Positions 1 to 8,000 of a DNA stretch of 64,000 nt are shown in pieces (position 1 is the stretch's first letter; each line of letters opens with the position of its first letter). A program made the position numbers and the translations under genes. The notes under the pieces are model-generated. The model did no database searches. It saw only the letters and a list, made by a program, of their open reading frames with translations, and was not told where the DNA came from. The DNA is from an uncultured Cohaesibacter sp. (GTDB lineage Bacteria > Pseudomonadota > Alphaproteobacteria > Rhizobiales > Cohaesibacteraceae), in NCBI RefSeq assembly GCF_963666525.1, contig NZ_OY762905.1, positions 992,001 through 1,056,000 on the forward strand, written 5' to 3'.

Positions 1-221
1 CGTTCGGACTGCTCAAGATAGCGGGCCCGTTTGTCCAGATACTCGACGCTCTGGATGAATGGCGTCTTGAAATAGAGGCCCGGCTCACGCACGGCCCGTT
101 CGATACGGCCGAACTGGGTCACGACAGCCTGCTCATAAGGATAGACCAGGAAAAGCGAACCATACAGCAGCACGGCAACAACAGCGGCAACAACCAGACC
201 GATAATGGATTTAACAGACAT
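1..221 (-). CDS. hflC: HflC protease modulator, N-terminal part (cut by window edge)
   Basis: Partial gene: only the first ~73 codons lie in the window and the rest runs off the left edge. The protein starts MSVKSIIGL and has one N-terminal membrane segment (about residues 5-25), followed by the start of a prohibitin/SPFH domain (YEQAVVTQFGR, then GLYFKTPF, a family hallmark). HflC and HflK form a large inner-membrane complex, exposed to the periplasm, that surrounds the FtsH protease and modulates its access to membrane proteins. The start lies 2 nt after the hflK stop, so the two are clearly one operon in the order hflK-hflC. Confidence 0.95.
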   Translation of the reverse strand, partial: MSVKSIIGLVVAAVVAVLLYGSLFLVYPYEQAVVTQFGRIERAVREPGLYFKTPFIQSVEYLDKRARYLEQSE

Positions 222-223
222 GA

Positions 224-1360
224 TCAGTTCCCCGCTTTCTTGCTAAGTTCATTGAGGGGCAGATAAGGCACGACACCCGTGTCGCCGCCTGCCTTGCCGT
301 CAAGAATGATCTTGTCCGATTTACCCAAAACCCGTTCCATTGTTTCCAGATAGAGCCGTTTGCGCGTGATGACAGGTGCCTTTTCATATTCGCCGAGAAT
401 CTGAGAGAAGCGCTGCGCCTGACCGTTGGCGTCAGCCACGGTCTGTTCACGATAGGCGTTGGCCGCTTCCAGAATTTTGGCAGCCTGACCTTCAGCCTCA
501 GGCACAACCTTGTTGGCATAGGCCTGCGCTTCGTTCTGCATGCGCACCTTGTCCGCCTTGGCGGTCTGCACATCGCGGAAGGCATCGATAACTTCTGCCG
601 GCGGTTCAACGCCCTGCAACTGGACCTGAATGATGTTGATGCCGGCGTTATACTTGTCGAGCATCTTCTGGGTCAGCTCACGCGCTGCCAACTGGATGGC
701 CACACGGTCGCCGGTCTGCACTTCGTCCATGGTATTGCGACCGACGATTTCACGCATGGCCGATTCCACGACCTGCTTGACCGCGATTTCAGGATTGTCG
801 ACGTTGAACAGATAGGACTGCGGATCCTTGATGTTCCACTGCACCTTGAAGACCACATCGATGATGTTTTCGTCACCGGTCAGCATCAGGCTTTCTTCAG
901 GCACATGCTGGCTGCGGATCGAGCCGGAGCGGTTGGAGAATTCCTTGGTCCCGATGGTCACATCACGGATCTGGTCAACGTTGACCGTCTCGGCGCGACC
1001 GATCGGATAGGGAAGATTGTAGTTCAGACCGGATGTGGACACGGCGACAGGCTGCCCCAGAACCAGCTCGACACCCAGTTCACCTTCCTTGACGGTATAG
1101 AAGCCGGTTGCCATCCAGATGGCCAGTGCGCCAAGTGCCAGAAGCCCTGCACCCTTCAGCCCGAGTGAGCCGCCACCAGTGCCGCCACCGCCGGGAAAAG
1201 CTTTCTTGAGACGTTCCTGTCCCCTGCGGATCATTTCCTCTAGATCTGGCGGATTGGGTCCTGAATTCTGAGGGCCTTGCCCCCATGGACCGCCATTGCG
1301 ACCACCGCCGCCGCCCCCCCAAGGGCCACCGTTACCACCATTCTGATTGTTCCAAGGCAT
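224..1360 (-). CDS. hflK: HflK, FtsH protease modulator
   Basis: SPFH/prohibitin-family membrane protein of 378 residues, partner of HflC in the FtsH-regulating complex. The N-terminus is extremely glycine- and asparagine-rich (residues 1-65). One membrane segment follows at about 69-88, then the SPFH domain and a helical region (roughly 250-330) rich in Ala, Glu and Gln. I chose the ATG at 1358-1360 (MPWNNQ) because that is the family's usual N-terminus and an AAGG Shine-Dalgarno sits 7 nt upstream; a TTG two codons earlier is less likely. It is preceded by ~450 bp without a gene, so hflKC probably has its own promoter separate from thyA-folA. Confidence 0.95.
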   Translation of the reverse strand: MPWNNQNGGNGGPWGGGGGGRNGGPWGQGPQNSGPNPPDLEEMIRRGQERLKKAFPGGGGTGGGSLGLKGAGLLALGALAIWMATGFYTVKEGELGVELVLGQPVAVSTSGLNYNLPYPIGRAETVNVDQIRDVTIGTKEFSNRSGSIRSQHVPEESLMLTGDENIIDVVFKVQWNIKDPQSYLFNVDNPEIAVKQVVESAMREIVGRNTMDEVQTGDRVAIQLAARELTQKMLDKYNAGINIIQVQLQGVEPPAEVIDAFRDVQTAKADKVRMQNEAQAYANKVVPEAEGQAAKILEAANAYREQTVADANGQAQRFSQILGEYEKAPVITRKRLYLETMERVLGKSDKIILDGKAGGDTGVVPYLPLNELSKKAGN

Positions 1361-1807
1361 AATCAATCCTTACGTTAGGAACCCGTTATCTGTCATTCAA
1401 CCATCCCTCTGCCGGGCAGAGCGCACCCTAGGACAGAAAAGTTGACTATTTTTAAAGTCTTGGCGCGTTTCCACACCTGTCCGCAACGATGAAGCCAACC
1501 CATTGCTCGACAAGTCTGAAACGGCTCCTCGCCTGACTATCTTATAAGGGACGAACGGACGAGGTTGCAAACGCGACTTTTGAGACAAGGTGGGTTCCCT
1601 TGACCACAAAATCAAGACCAAACTGGACTTTTGGATACAAGGCGCGACATTCGCACCGGCTTTCCACCTTCGAAAGCTGCAAGACCCTTGTCAATTCAGC
1701 GAAATCCCGGCGTTCAACGAGCAAAATCGACTTGATGACACCCGACGCCATGGGCATGACGCCCCCATAACATTGCCATGACAATCCCGTGAACGACCTT
1801 GGAAGGG
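1361..1807. other. Non-coding stretch between folA and hflK
   Basis: About 447 bp without a convincing gene. Short open frames on both strands lack a ribosome-binding site and show low-complexity Arg/Ser/Pro composition typical of chance frames. It presumably holds the hflKC promoter and 5' UTR, but I could not pick a convincing -35/-10 pair or terminator. Confidence 0.5.
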
Positions 1808-2341
1808 CTATGCCGGGGCTGCCTTGCGTTCATAGACCACAAATGTCATCGCTGCGCTGTCATTCTGGTTCTGGATCTTTGGTGCGCGTGAGACCTCCTG
1901 CCAGACCTCGGGATCAATGACAGGCAGGAATGTATCCCCTTCCGGCGCAGCATGTACATGGGTGACATAAAGGCGTTCAGCGCGAGACCACAGGGCATTG
2001 TAAATGGAGCCGCCGCCAATGATCGCAATTTCGTCGACGCCGTCAGCCTCAGCAATCGTGCGAGCCTGCGCCAGCGCCGCCTCGATAGACGAGACCACGA
2101 GGATCCCCTCCTTCTGGAAGCCCGCGTCCTTAGTCACCACGATATTGCTGCGCCCCGGCAGCGGTCGCCCGATCGACTCGAAGGTGCGACGCCCCATAAT
2201 CAGAGGCTTCCCCATGGTCATGGCCTTGAAACGCTTGAGATCACTCGAGACATGCCAGGGCATGTCATTGTCCTTGCCGATCACGCCATTGTCGGCGACC
2301 GCATAGTGAAAGACCACCCGTGGAGACGTTGACTGAGCCAT
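1808..2341 (-). CDS. folA: Dihydrofolate reductase
   Basis: Reduces dihydrofolate to tetrahydrofolate with NADPH in the cytoplasm, regenerating the cofactor that thymidylate synthase oxidises. The 177-residue product is slightly longer than the ~160 usual for the family. It shows the N-terminal strand and Met20-type loop (VIGKDNDMPWH, residues 20-30), the catalytic acidic residue D34 (SSDLKRF), the NADPH-binding MGRRTFESIG segment and the late IIGGGSIY motif. It starts 9 nt after the thyA stop, so thyA-folA form a two-gene operon. Confidence 0.97.
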   Translation of the reverse strand: MAQSTSPRVVFHYAVADNGVIGKDNDMPWHVSSDLKRFKAMTMGKPLIMGRRTFESIGRPLPGRSNIVVTKDAGFQKEGILVVSSIEAALAQARTIAEADGVDEIAIIGGGSIYNALWSRAERLYVTHVHAAPEGDTFLPVIDPEVWQEVSRAPKIQNQNDSAAMTFVVYERKAAPA

Positions 2342-2350
2342 TCTGCGCCC

Positions 2351-3145
2351 TCAAACCGCAACCTGAGCGGCAATGTGCGGATGTGGATCATAGTCCTTGA
2401 GCTCGAAATCCTCGAAGACAAACCCAAAGATGTCCCGCTTGTCGGGATTGATCGCCATGGTCGGCAAGGCCCGTGGTGCGCGGCTCAGCTGCAGACGGGC
2501 CTGTTCGAAATGGTTCGAATAGAGATGCGCGTCACCGAGGCTGTGTACAAAGTCACCGGGCTGAAGATCGCACACCTGCGCCACCATCATGGTCAGCAGG
2601 GCATAGGAAGCGATATTGAACGGAACCCCGAGGAAGACATCCGCCGACCGCTGGTAGAGCTGGCAGGACAGGCGTCCATCGGCCACATAGAACTGGAACA
2701 GGCAGTGGCAGGGTGGCAGTGCCATCCGGTCGACATCGGCCGGGTTCCACGCGGTCACGATCAGACGGCGGCTATCAGGGTTGGCCTTGATCTGTGCGAT
2801 CAGCTGGCTGATCTGGTCGATCGTGCCCCCATCCCTTGCTGGCCAGGAGCGCCACTGATGGCCATAGACCGGCCCCAGATCGCCATTCGCGTCGGCCCAT
2901 TCATCCCAGATCCGCACCTTGTGTTGCTTGAGATAGCCGATATTGGTATCCCCGGCCAGAAACCACAAAAGCTCGTGGATGATCGAGCGCAGATGCAGCT
3001 TCTTGGTGGTCAGCAGAGGAAAGCCCTTGGCAAGATCGAACCGCATCTGATAGCCGAAAACCGACCGCGTACCGGTTCCGGTACGATCACCCTTGTCGGT
3101 GCCGTTGTCCAAGATATGTGCCAACAAATCCAGATAGGTCTGCAT
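2351..3145 (-). CDS. thyA: Thymidylate synthase
   Basis: Converts dUMP to dTMP using methylenetetrahydrofolate. Taken from the ATG at 3143-3145 (MQTYLDLL), the product is 264 residues, matching the E. coli enzyme length, with the active-site cysteine at 146 in PPCHC. The open frame continues 44 codons upstream, but that extension is not family-like, and a strong GGAAGGGA ribosome-binding site sits just before the chosen ATG. Other hallmarks visible are the RTGTGT phosphate-binding loop near residue 21 and the RSWPARDGG region near 100. First gene of the thyA-folA operon; its 5' side faces the divergent ssrA gene. Confidence 0.97.
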   Translation of the reverse strand: MQTYLDLLAHILDNGTDKGDRTGTGTRSVFGYQMRFDLAKGFPLLTTKKLHLRSIIHELLWFLAGDTNIGYLKQHKVRIWDEWADANGDLGPVYGHQWRSWPARDGGTIDQISQLIAQIKANPDSRRLIVTAWNPADVDRMALPPCHCLFQFYVADGRLSCQLYQRSADVFLGVPFNIASYALLTMMVAQVCDLQPGDFVHSLGDAHLYSNHFEQARLQLSRAPRALPTMAINPDKRDIFGFVFEDFELKDYDPHPHIAAQVAV

Positions 3146-3366
3146 GTCGATCCCTTCCGCCAAACCAGCCATTTCATCCGGTGTTACACGATTCTTGCCC
3201 GATGGAATATGAAAGAAGCACGGCGTGCAAGCCGTTTGCCAAACGGCTGGGAAACGACACCGGCCGCTCGCGGACACCGCGCAGATGCGACGTCACAGCG
3301 TATCCCCGCCACACGCCCCTTCCCACAGGGGAAATGCACATCATGCGGATAGTTCGGATTTCCCAC

Positions 3367-3395
3367 TTTAAATTTGCAGGACGCCACCCTATATT
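3367..3395 (+). promoter_or_regulatory. Candidate sigma-70 promoter of ssrA
   Basis: TTTAAA (3367-3372), 17-bp spacer, TATATT (3390-3395). The -10 matches the consensus at 5 of 6 positions and the -35 at 4 of 6. Transcription would begin near 3403, just before the acceptor half of the permuted tmRNA. Inferred from sequence only. Confidence 0.45.
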
Positions 3396-3402
3396 CGCCT
3401 TG

Positions 3403-3745
3403 TCACGCAAGTGACTATGGCAATAAATGGCCTTTGTAATAAGCCTATCGGACCCGGGGGCGGTACCCGGCGCCTCCACCAAAAGCATCGTTTCGCCAAC
3501 CGGCGGTTCGGGGCGGTGTTTTTGCTGGGGGCGAAATAGGATCGACGAGGGTGTAAAGATCGTGTTTTTGCTCGGCATTGTACCACCGTTATCGGGCTAC
3601 TTGAGTAGTTGCAAATGACAACTATGCAGGCTCTCGTCTCGCTGCTGCTTAAGCAGTGCGACTAGCCACATAAAGCCCTAGCCGGTATGCTCGGTTAGGC
3701 GGGGTTCGGGGGCACCTGGCAACAGAAGCCCTCACCGAACCGCGA
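3403..3745 (+). ncRNA. ssrA: Circularly permuted (two-piece) tmRNA
   Basis: Rescues stalled ribosomes and adds a degradation tag. The order is permuted as in alphaproteobacteria. The tRNA 3' half comes first, with a T-arm around 3457-3473 and an acceptor strand CGCCTCC followed by ACCA at 3478-3481. A ~45-nt intervening segment is presumably removed. The 5' acceptor strand GGGGGCG follows at 3527-3533, then the coding piece. The two acceptor strands pair at all seven positions (one G-U). A short hairpin (GTCAC/GTGAC) occurs near 3402-3415. Downstream of the tag frame are pseudoknot-type stems, including CGGTTCGG-like and CCGAACCG-like arms near 3700-3745. The outer ends are estimates; the core is unambiguous. 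Confidence 0.93.
3611..3652 (+). other. tmRNA tag reading frame
   Basis: The resume codon GCA at 3611 opens a frame encoding ANDNYAGSRLAAA and ending in TAA at 3650-3652. With the alanine carried by the tmRNA itself the tag would be AANDNYAGSRLAAA. The ANDNY start and the Ala-rich end are the parts known to be recognised by SspB and ClpX respectively; the GSR centre is the variable part. Confidence 0.9.
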
Positions 3746-3876
3746 GTTTGCGACTGGATAAAGTGGCAACGGTTGATATCTGACTGACAGATACATTTTT
3801 CCTAGCAGTTTGCTTGACTTTCATTCTTCGCCTCGGACATTGTGGCGACAAAATTGTTCCAGTTATTGGAGGCTTC

Positions 3877-4464
3877 ATGAGTGAAGACCTGATCAGGTAT
3901 GACATCCTTGCACAGGATGCCCTGCGTGGCGTAGTGAAAACGGTGCTGACTGAAGTGGCCCGCACAGGCCTTCCCGGCGAGCACCATTTCTACATCACCT
4001 TCAATACCCAGGCTCCCGGCGTGCGCATTTCGCCCCGTCTTCTGGAAAAATATCCCGATGACATGACCATTGTCCTGCAGCACCAGTTCTGGGACCTGCA
4101 GGCCAACGATCAGGCCATCGAAATCGGCCTGTCCTTCGATGGCATCCCTGAAAAGCTTTATATTCCCTACACCTCGATCATCACCTTCATTGACCCGAGC
4201 GTGCATTTCTCGCTGCAGTTCGAAATCGAGATGGACGACGAGGACGAGGATCTGGACGACGAGGAAGGCGATGAGATCCTGACCGTCATGGCTCCAGGTG
4301 ACGAAGCCTTCTCCATGCCGGAAGAGCCGTCCGAGGAAGCATCCGGGGGTAAGACTGCGTCTGAAAAGAGCAAGAAAAAGGCCGACAGTGCCGACAAATC
4401 CAAGGCTGACAAGTCCAAGGAAGGGGCAGAGGTCGTATCTCTGGACGCGTTCCGCAAGAAATGA
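3877..4464 (+). CDS. sspB: SspB-family ClpXP adaptor (alpha type)
   Basis: Adaptor that binds ssrA-tagged proteins and delivers them to the ClpXP protease in the cytoplasm. The 195-residue product has the SspB fold region (residues ~1-115, including FYITFNT and the VLQHQFWDLQ strand). A strongly acidic linker follows (about 118-133, almost all Asp/Glu), then a Lys/Ser-rich spacer. The C-terminal tail VVSLDAFRKK corresponds to the ClpX-binding tail of this family. Start chosen at MSEDLIRYD because GGAGG lies 6 nt upstream; the longer frame from 3814 has no such site. It sits ~130 bp after ssrA on the same strand, so tag and adaptor genes are neighbours. Confidence 0.93.
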   Translation: MSEDLIRYDILAQDALRGVVKTVLTEVARTGLPGEHHFYITFNTQAPGVRISPRLLEKYPDDMTIVLQHQFWDLQANDQAIEIGLSFDGIPEKLYIPYTSIITFIDPSVHFSLQFEIEMDDEDEDLDDEEGDEILTVMAPGDEAFSMPEEPSEEASGGKTASEKSKKKADSADKSKADKSKEGAEVVSLDAFRKK

Positions 4465-4505
4465 CCGCAGCTATCGCGAAGGCATGAAAGCAGGGTGATT
4501 GCGCC

Positions 4506-4724
4506 ATGGGCAACGTCGTGAATCTCAGGCAGGCACGCAAGGCCAAGGTTCGTGCCGAAAAGGAAAAGCAGGCCGAAACCAACCGTGCCCGCTTCGGAAG
4601 GACCAAGGCGGAAAAGACCAAACAGCAGTTTGAAGCCGACAAGTTCGAACGTCACCTCGACGGACACAAGCGGGACCTGCCAGAGTACGAAATGCCTTCC
4701 GATGACACCCTCGAGAGCGAATGA
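4506..4724 (+). CDS. DUF4169-family small basic protein
   Basis: Highly charged 72-residue protein, starting MGNVVNLRQARKAK and ending PEYEMPSDD. About half of the residues are Lys, Arg or Glu, predicted helical. The pattern NLRQARKxK...RARFGRTKAE matches my memory of the DUF4169 family of alphaproteobacteria, whose function is unknown. It lies 41 bp after sspB and its stop overlaps or nearly abuts the next gene, so the three are probably cotranscribed. No membrane segment or signal peptide. Confidence 0.8.
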   Translation: MGNVVNLRQARKAKVRAEKEKQAETNRARFGRTKAEKTKQQFEADKFERHLDGHKRDLPEYEMPSDDTLESE

Positions 4725-4735
4725 TCGGCGGGGCC

Positions 4736-4981
4736 ATGAAAAAGCATTCCGTGACCATTGCAGGCCATCGCACTTCCATTTCCCTTGAAGATGAATTCTG
4801 GCAGGGCCTCAAGGCCCTCGCTGACAGCCGCAACAAGTCTCTGGCCGACATCATCCGCCAGATCGACAAGGAACGCGGCGTCAACAACCTCTCCTCAGCC
4901 ATCCGCATTGCCGTACTGGACTATTACAGGTCGCAGATCCCGCAAGAAGGCTCCCTTGCCTTCCGTTCTGCCAGCCAATAG
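4736..4981 (+). CDS. Small ribbon-helix-helix domain protein
   Basis: 81-residue protein with a compact ribbon-helix-helix fold: a strand (SVTIAGHRTSISLED), then two helices (FWQGLKALADSRN and SLADIIRQIDKERG), then a C-terminal helix (LSSAIRIAVLDYY). It resembles the single-domain RHH_4-type proteins of alphaproteobacteria, which are presumed DNA-binding or protein-binding regulators; no target is known to me. Start set at MKKHSVTIAG; an ATG at 4721, overlapping the upstream stop as ATGA, would add five residues and is possible. Last gene of the sspB-DUF4169-RHH string. Confidence 0.82.
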   Translation: MKKHSVTIAGHRTSISLEDEFWQGLKALADSRNKSLADIIRQIDKERGVNNLSSAIRIAVLDYYRSQIPQEGSLAFRSASQ

Positions 4982-5041
4982 CCCAGATTATTAGCCGGGA
5001 CTCTGGCTTTGAATTGAAACGCACCGGCCAATCGGGGCGGC

Positions 5042-8000
5042 TCAGTAATTCTGGATGATATAGTCCGAGGACAGATCCTTGTCCGTAAACGGCAAAGAGA
5101 TCCCCGGATTGAGCAAAGGCGCCACCCGGTCCCGTGGCAGCACGGGCAGTTTTCCCGGCAACGGAACGTAGGTTTCCTCCGGGGCGATAGGCTCAAGAGG
5201 CAACGGGGTCACAGGAGATGGTGTCACAGGAGATGGTGTCACCGGGGTTGGCGTTGCCGTCAGATCTTCCAGCGGCCTGACAACGATCCCGCCAGACTTG
5301 ATCTCCGGCTCCACAAGGGGCTGGTCACTGCCCTGTTGTTGTTGCAGAGCCTTGAGGCGACGCGCCTCCGCTTCGGCCTTGCGCGCCTCTTCGGCCAGCT
5401 TTTCGGCTTGGCGTCTGGCCGCTTCCACCTTCTGCGCTTCAGCCTCGGCCCGCTGTCTTGCCTGTTCCGCCTCAAGCGCCTTCTGTTCGGCGGCCTTCCT
5501 TGCGGCTTCGGCGCGGGCGGCTGCTTCCTGCTCTGCTTTTATCCGTGCAGCAACCGCATCCTGAGCGGCCTTTGCCTCGGCCGCCTTTTTCGCGTCCGCT
5601 TCTGCTGCTGCCAGCTGGGCAGCTTTTTGGGCGTCAATCACGGCTTGTTCGGCAGCAAGCCGCTCGTCTTCGCGATGCTTGGCCTGCTCGCGATAAAGCC
5701 GCAGAAGACGCCGCATCCGGTCTTTTTCCAGAATATCGGCCTGCAGCTTTTCGACCCGATCCACCTCGCGTTCGAAAGCGCGGATGGTGAGATAGCCGGT
5801 GAACGGCGCCACATCAACCATACGCTTGGGCGCAGCGAGCGGGCCGGAGAAGGACAGGCCGACTTCAGGCTGGGCACCGGTAACCGCATCTTCCTTGGCC
5901 GGTTCCACCTTGATCGACCAGTCGCCATCGAGCGTCTGGTTGGACAGATCGATCATCAGATTGCCCCGCGACTTGAGAATTTCAGCATCTGCCTCAATGT
6001 TGCTCGCCCTCAAGGCACCCCCGGCAATGACAAAGGTGCCTTCCATCCGTTTGACATCCGTCGAACCGGCATCCATGTGGGAGAGGAAGACCTTGCGGAT
6101 GTCCGTATCCTTGAGGTCCATGCCCGCGTCAACTGCCCGCACCACCTGAGCGAAAGCCTGCGGATTGATATAGTTCAGCACCGCGTCGCGCAGTGCAAAG
6201 GTGCCCGTGCCGGACAGTCCGGAGATGACCCCGGCCATGGAGCGGCCCTGACTTTCGACATCCAGATTGACATCGACCTGCCCGCGCGCCACAGCCCGCC
6301 CATCCCGTTCCCAGATAAGCGGCGCAAGTGCAGCACCATCGATGCGGATATGCGATTTAAGAACCGCTTCGCCTTCGACATTGTCCAGATCAAGCCCGCC
6401 ACTCACCTTGCCGCCCTGCAGCAGCCCGTTGAAATCACGCACAGAAAGCCCGGCATCCTGCCAGATAAGGGTGAAAGATGGCTGCTGGAAGATATAGGGG
6501 GAGGCCAGCTCCAGACTACGTGCCTTGATCGCCACATCCAGCTTGATCGGCAGATCCTCAGCCGCAGCAACAGGTGCGATAAACGGCAGATCAGGCCAAC
6601 TGCTGCCTACGGAGGTCAGACGCCCTGCACCCACAACCGTCTCGCCAAGCCAGATGCCATCCATGTCCCCCAGTTCAACAGATCCCTTGAGCTGGCGACT
6701 GTTGGCGATCTGCGTAAGGGCGAGCGTTCCGGACACCGGTTGTTCATCCCATTGCCCCTTGATCCCCTCAAGAGACAGATTGCCCTTTTCAAACGCAAGG
6801 GTTGCCGCCAGCGAAACCGGCAACGCCTCACCGGGGTTGCTCAGAGATACCCCGGTCGACATCAGATAGGGGGCCAGATCATCGGTCTTGAAACTGAGGT
6901 CACCGCTGGTTTCGATGCCCTGAGCCATGCGCCCTCCCGGCGCAGCTTGCAGGCTGCCCGTGTAATTGAGTGCACCATCGTCGGACTTGAGCGAGGCCGC
7001 AACCGAGGCTCCGTCCGACAGTACGCCATCCAGAGACAGCGATGCCGACAGCGCCGGCAGATCGACCAGCCCGCGACCAAGACCGATCAGGCTCAAGAGC
7101 TTCTGGCCATCCGGATTGTCGAGTTTGGCGCTGAGCGAAAGCATGCCCTTGGCCCAATCATCCAACGGCCCGTCCAGCGAACCCTCAAGCGATCCGCGCC
7201 CACCGCCAAGCATGCCTCCCAGTTGCACCGTCAGGCCATGATCGGCATTGCCGCCGGCGATGGTGAAGGAGAGGTCTGCAGGTGACATGACATCCTGCCT
7301 GCCAGCCAGCCAGTCGGCGACCGGCTGATCGGGCAGCAAGCGCTTGATCAGTGTGGAAAGTCCTTCCAGATCAGCAGCGCTGACCTTGCCGGTAATGCGC
7401 CCGTTCGGCTTGTTGGCGAGATCCTTCAGAACACCACTGGCAGAAATGCTTGCCCCGGCAAAGTCATCAACGCTCAGATGGTCAATCTCAACGCCACCTT
7501 CCGCCAGATGCAGCTTGGTGCTTAGGGTCTTGCCCTCGAAATCCCCCGCCGACAGGCTGCGGGTTTCGATATCAAGCGCAATATCGCGCAAGGGCGCGGC
7601 CTTGCCGGTGGAATTGTTGAGCAGAAGCGAGCCGAACCCCATGACAGCGTCGAGATCAATGCGCTCTGCATCGAGATTGATCGAGAGTGCATCACCCTTG
7701 CCATCGACGCCCGACTGACCGGCGTACCAGTCGATATAGCCGGAGGCCCGGTCGCCGTCCATGAAGATGTCAAGATCGGAAATCTGGATCCGGTCCGATT
7801 TGACGAGCAGCTGCCCGCTCATGTCAAAGGGCTTCAACTGGCCGCTGGTCGGGGCGTCCTTGAGCCACCATTTTGAAAAGGCGGCAGGCTGATCGGAGCG
7901 AATCCGCGCCTGCCCCTCAAAGCCGTGATGCTGGCCGCCGCTATCGATCTGACGCGAGAACAGCCCCGACAGCGAGACCGTCGTCTGTCCCGGCAGGTTC

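Noticed and set aside
5336-7285. 649-codon plus-strand frame opposite the AsmA-like gene
   Set aside because: Antisense shadow rich in Arg, His and Gln with no ribosome-binding site or recognisable motif.
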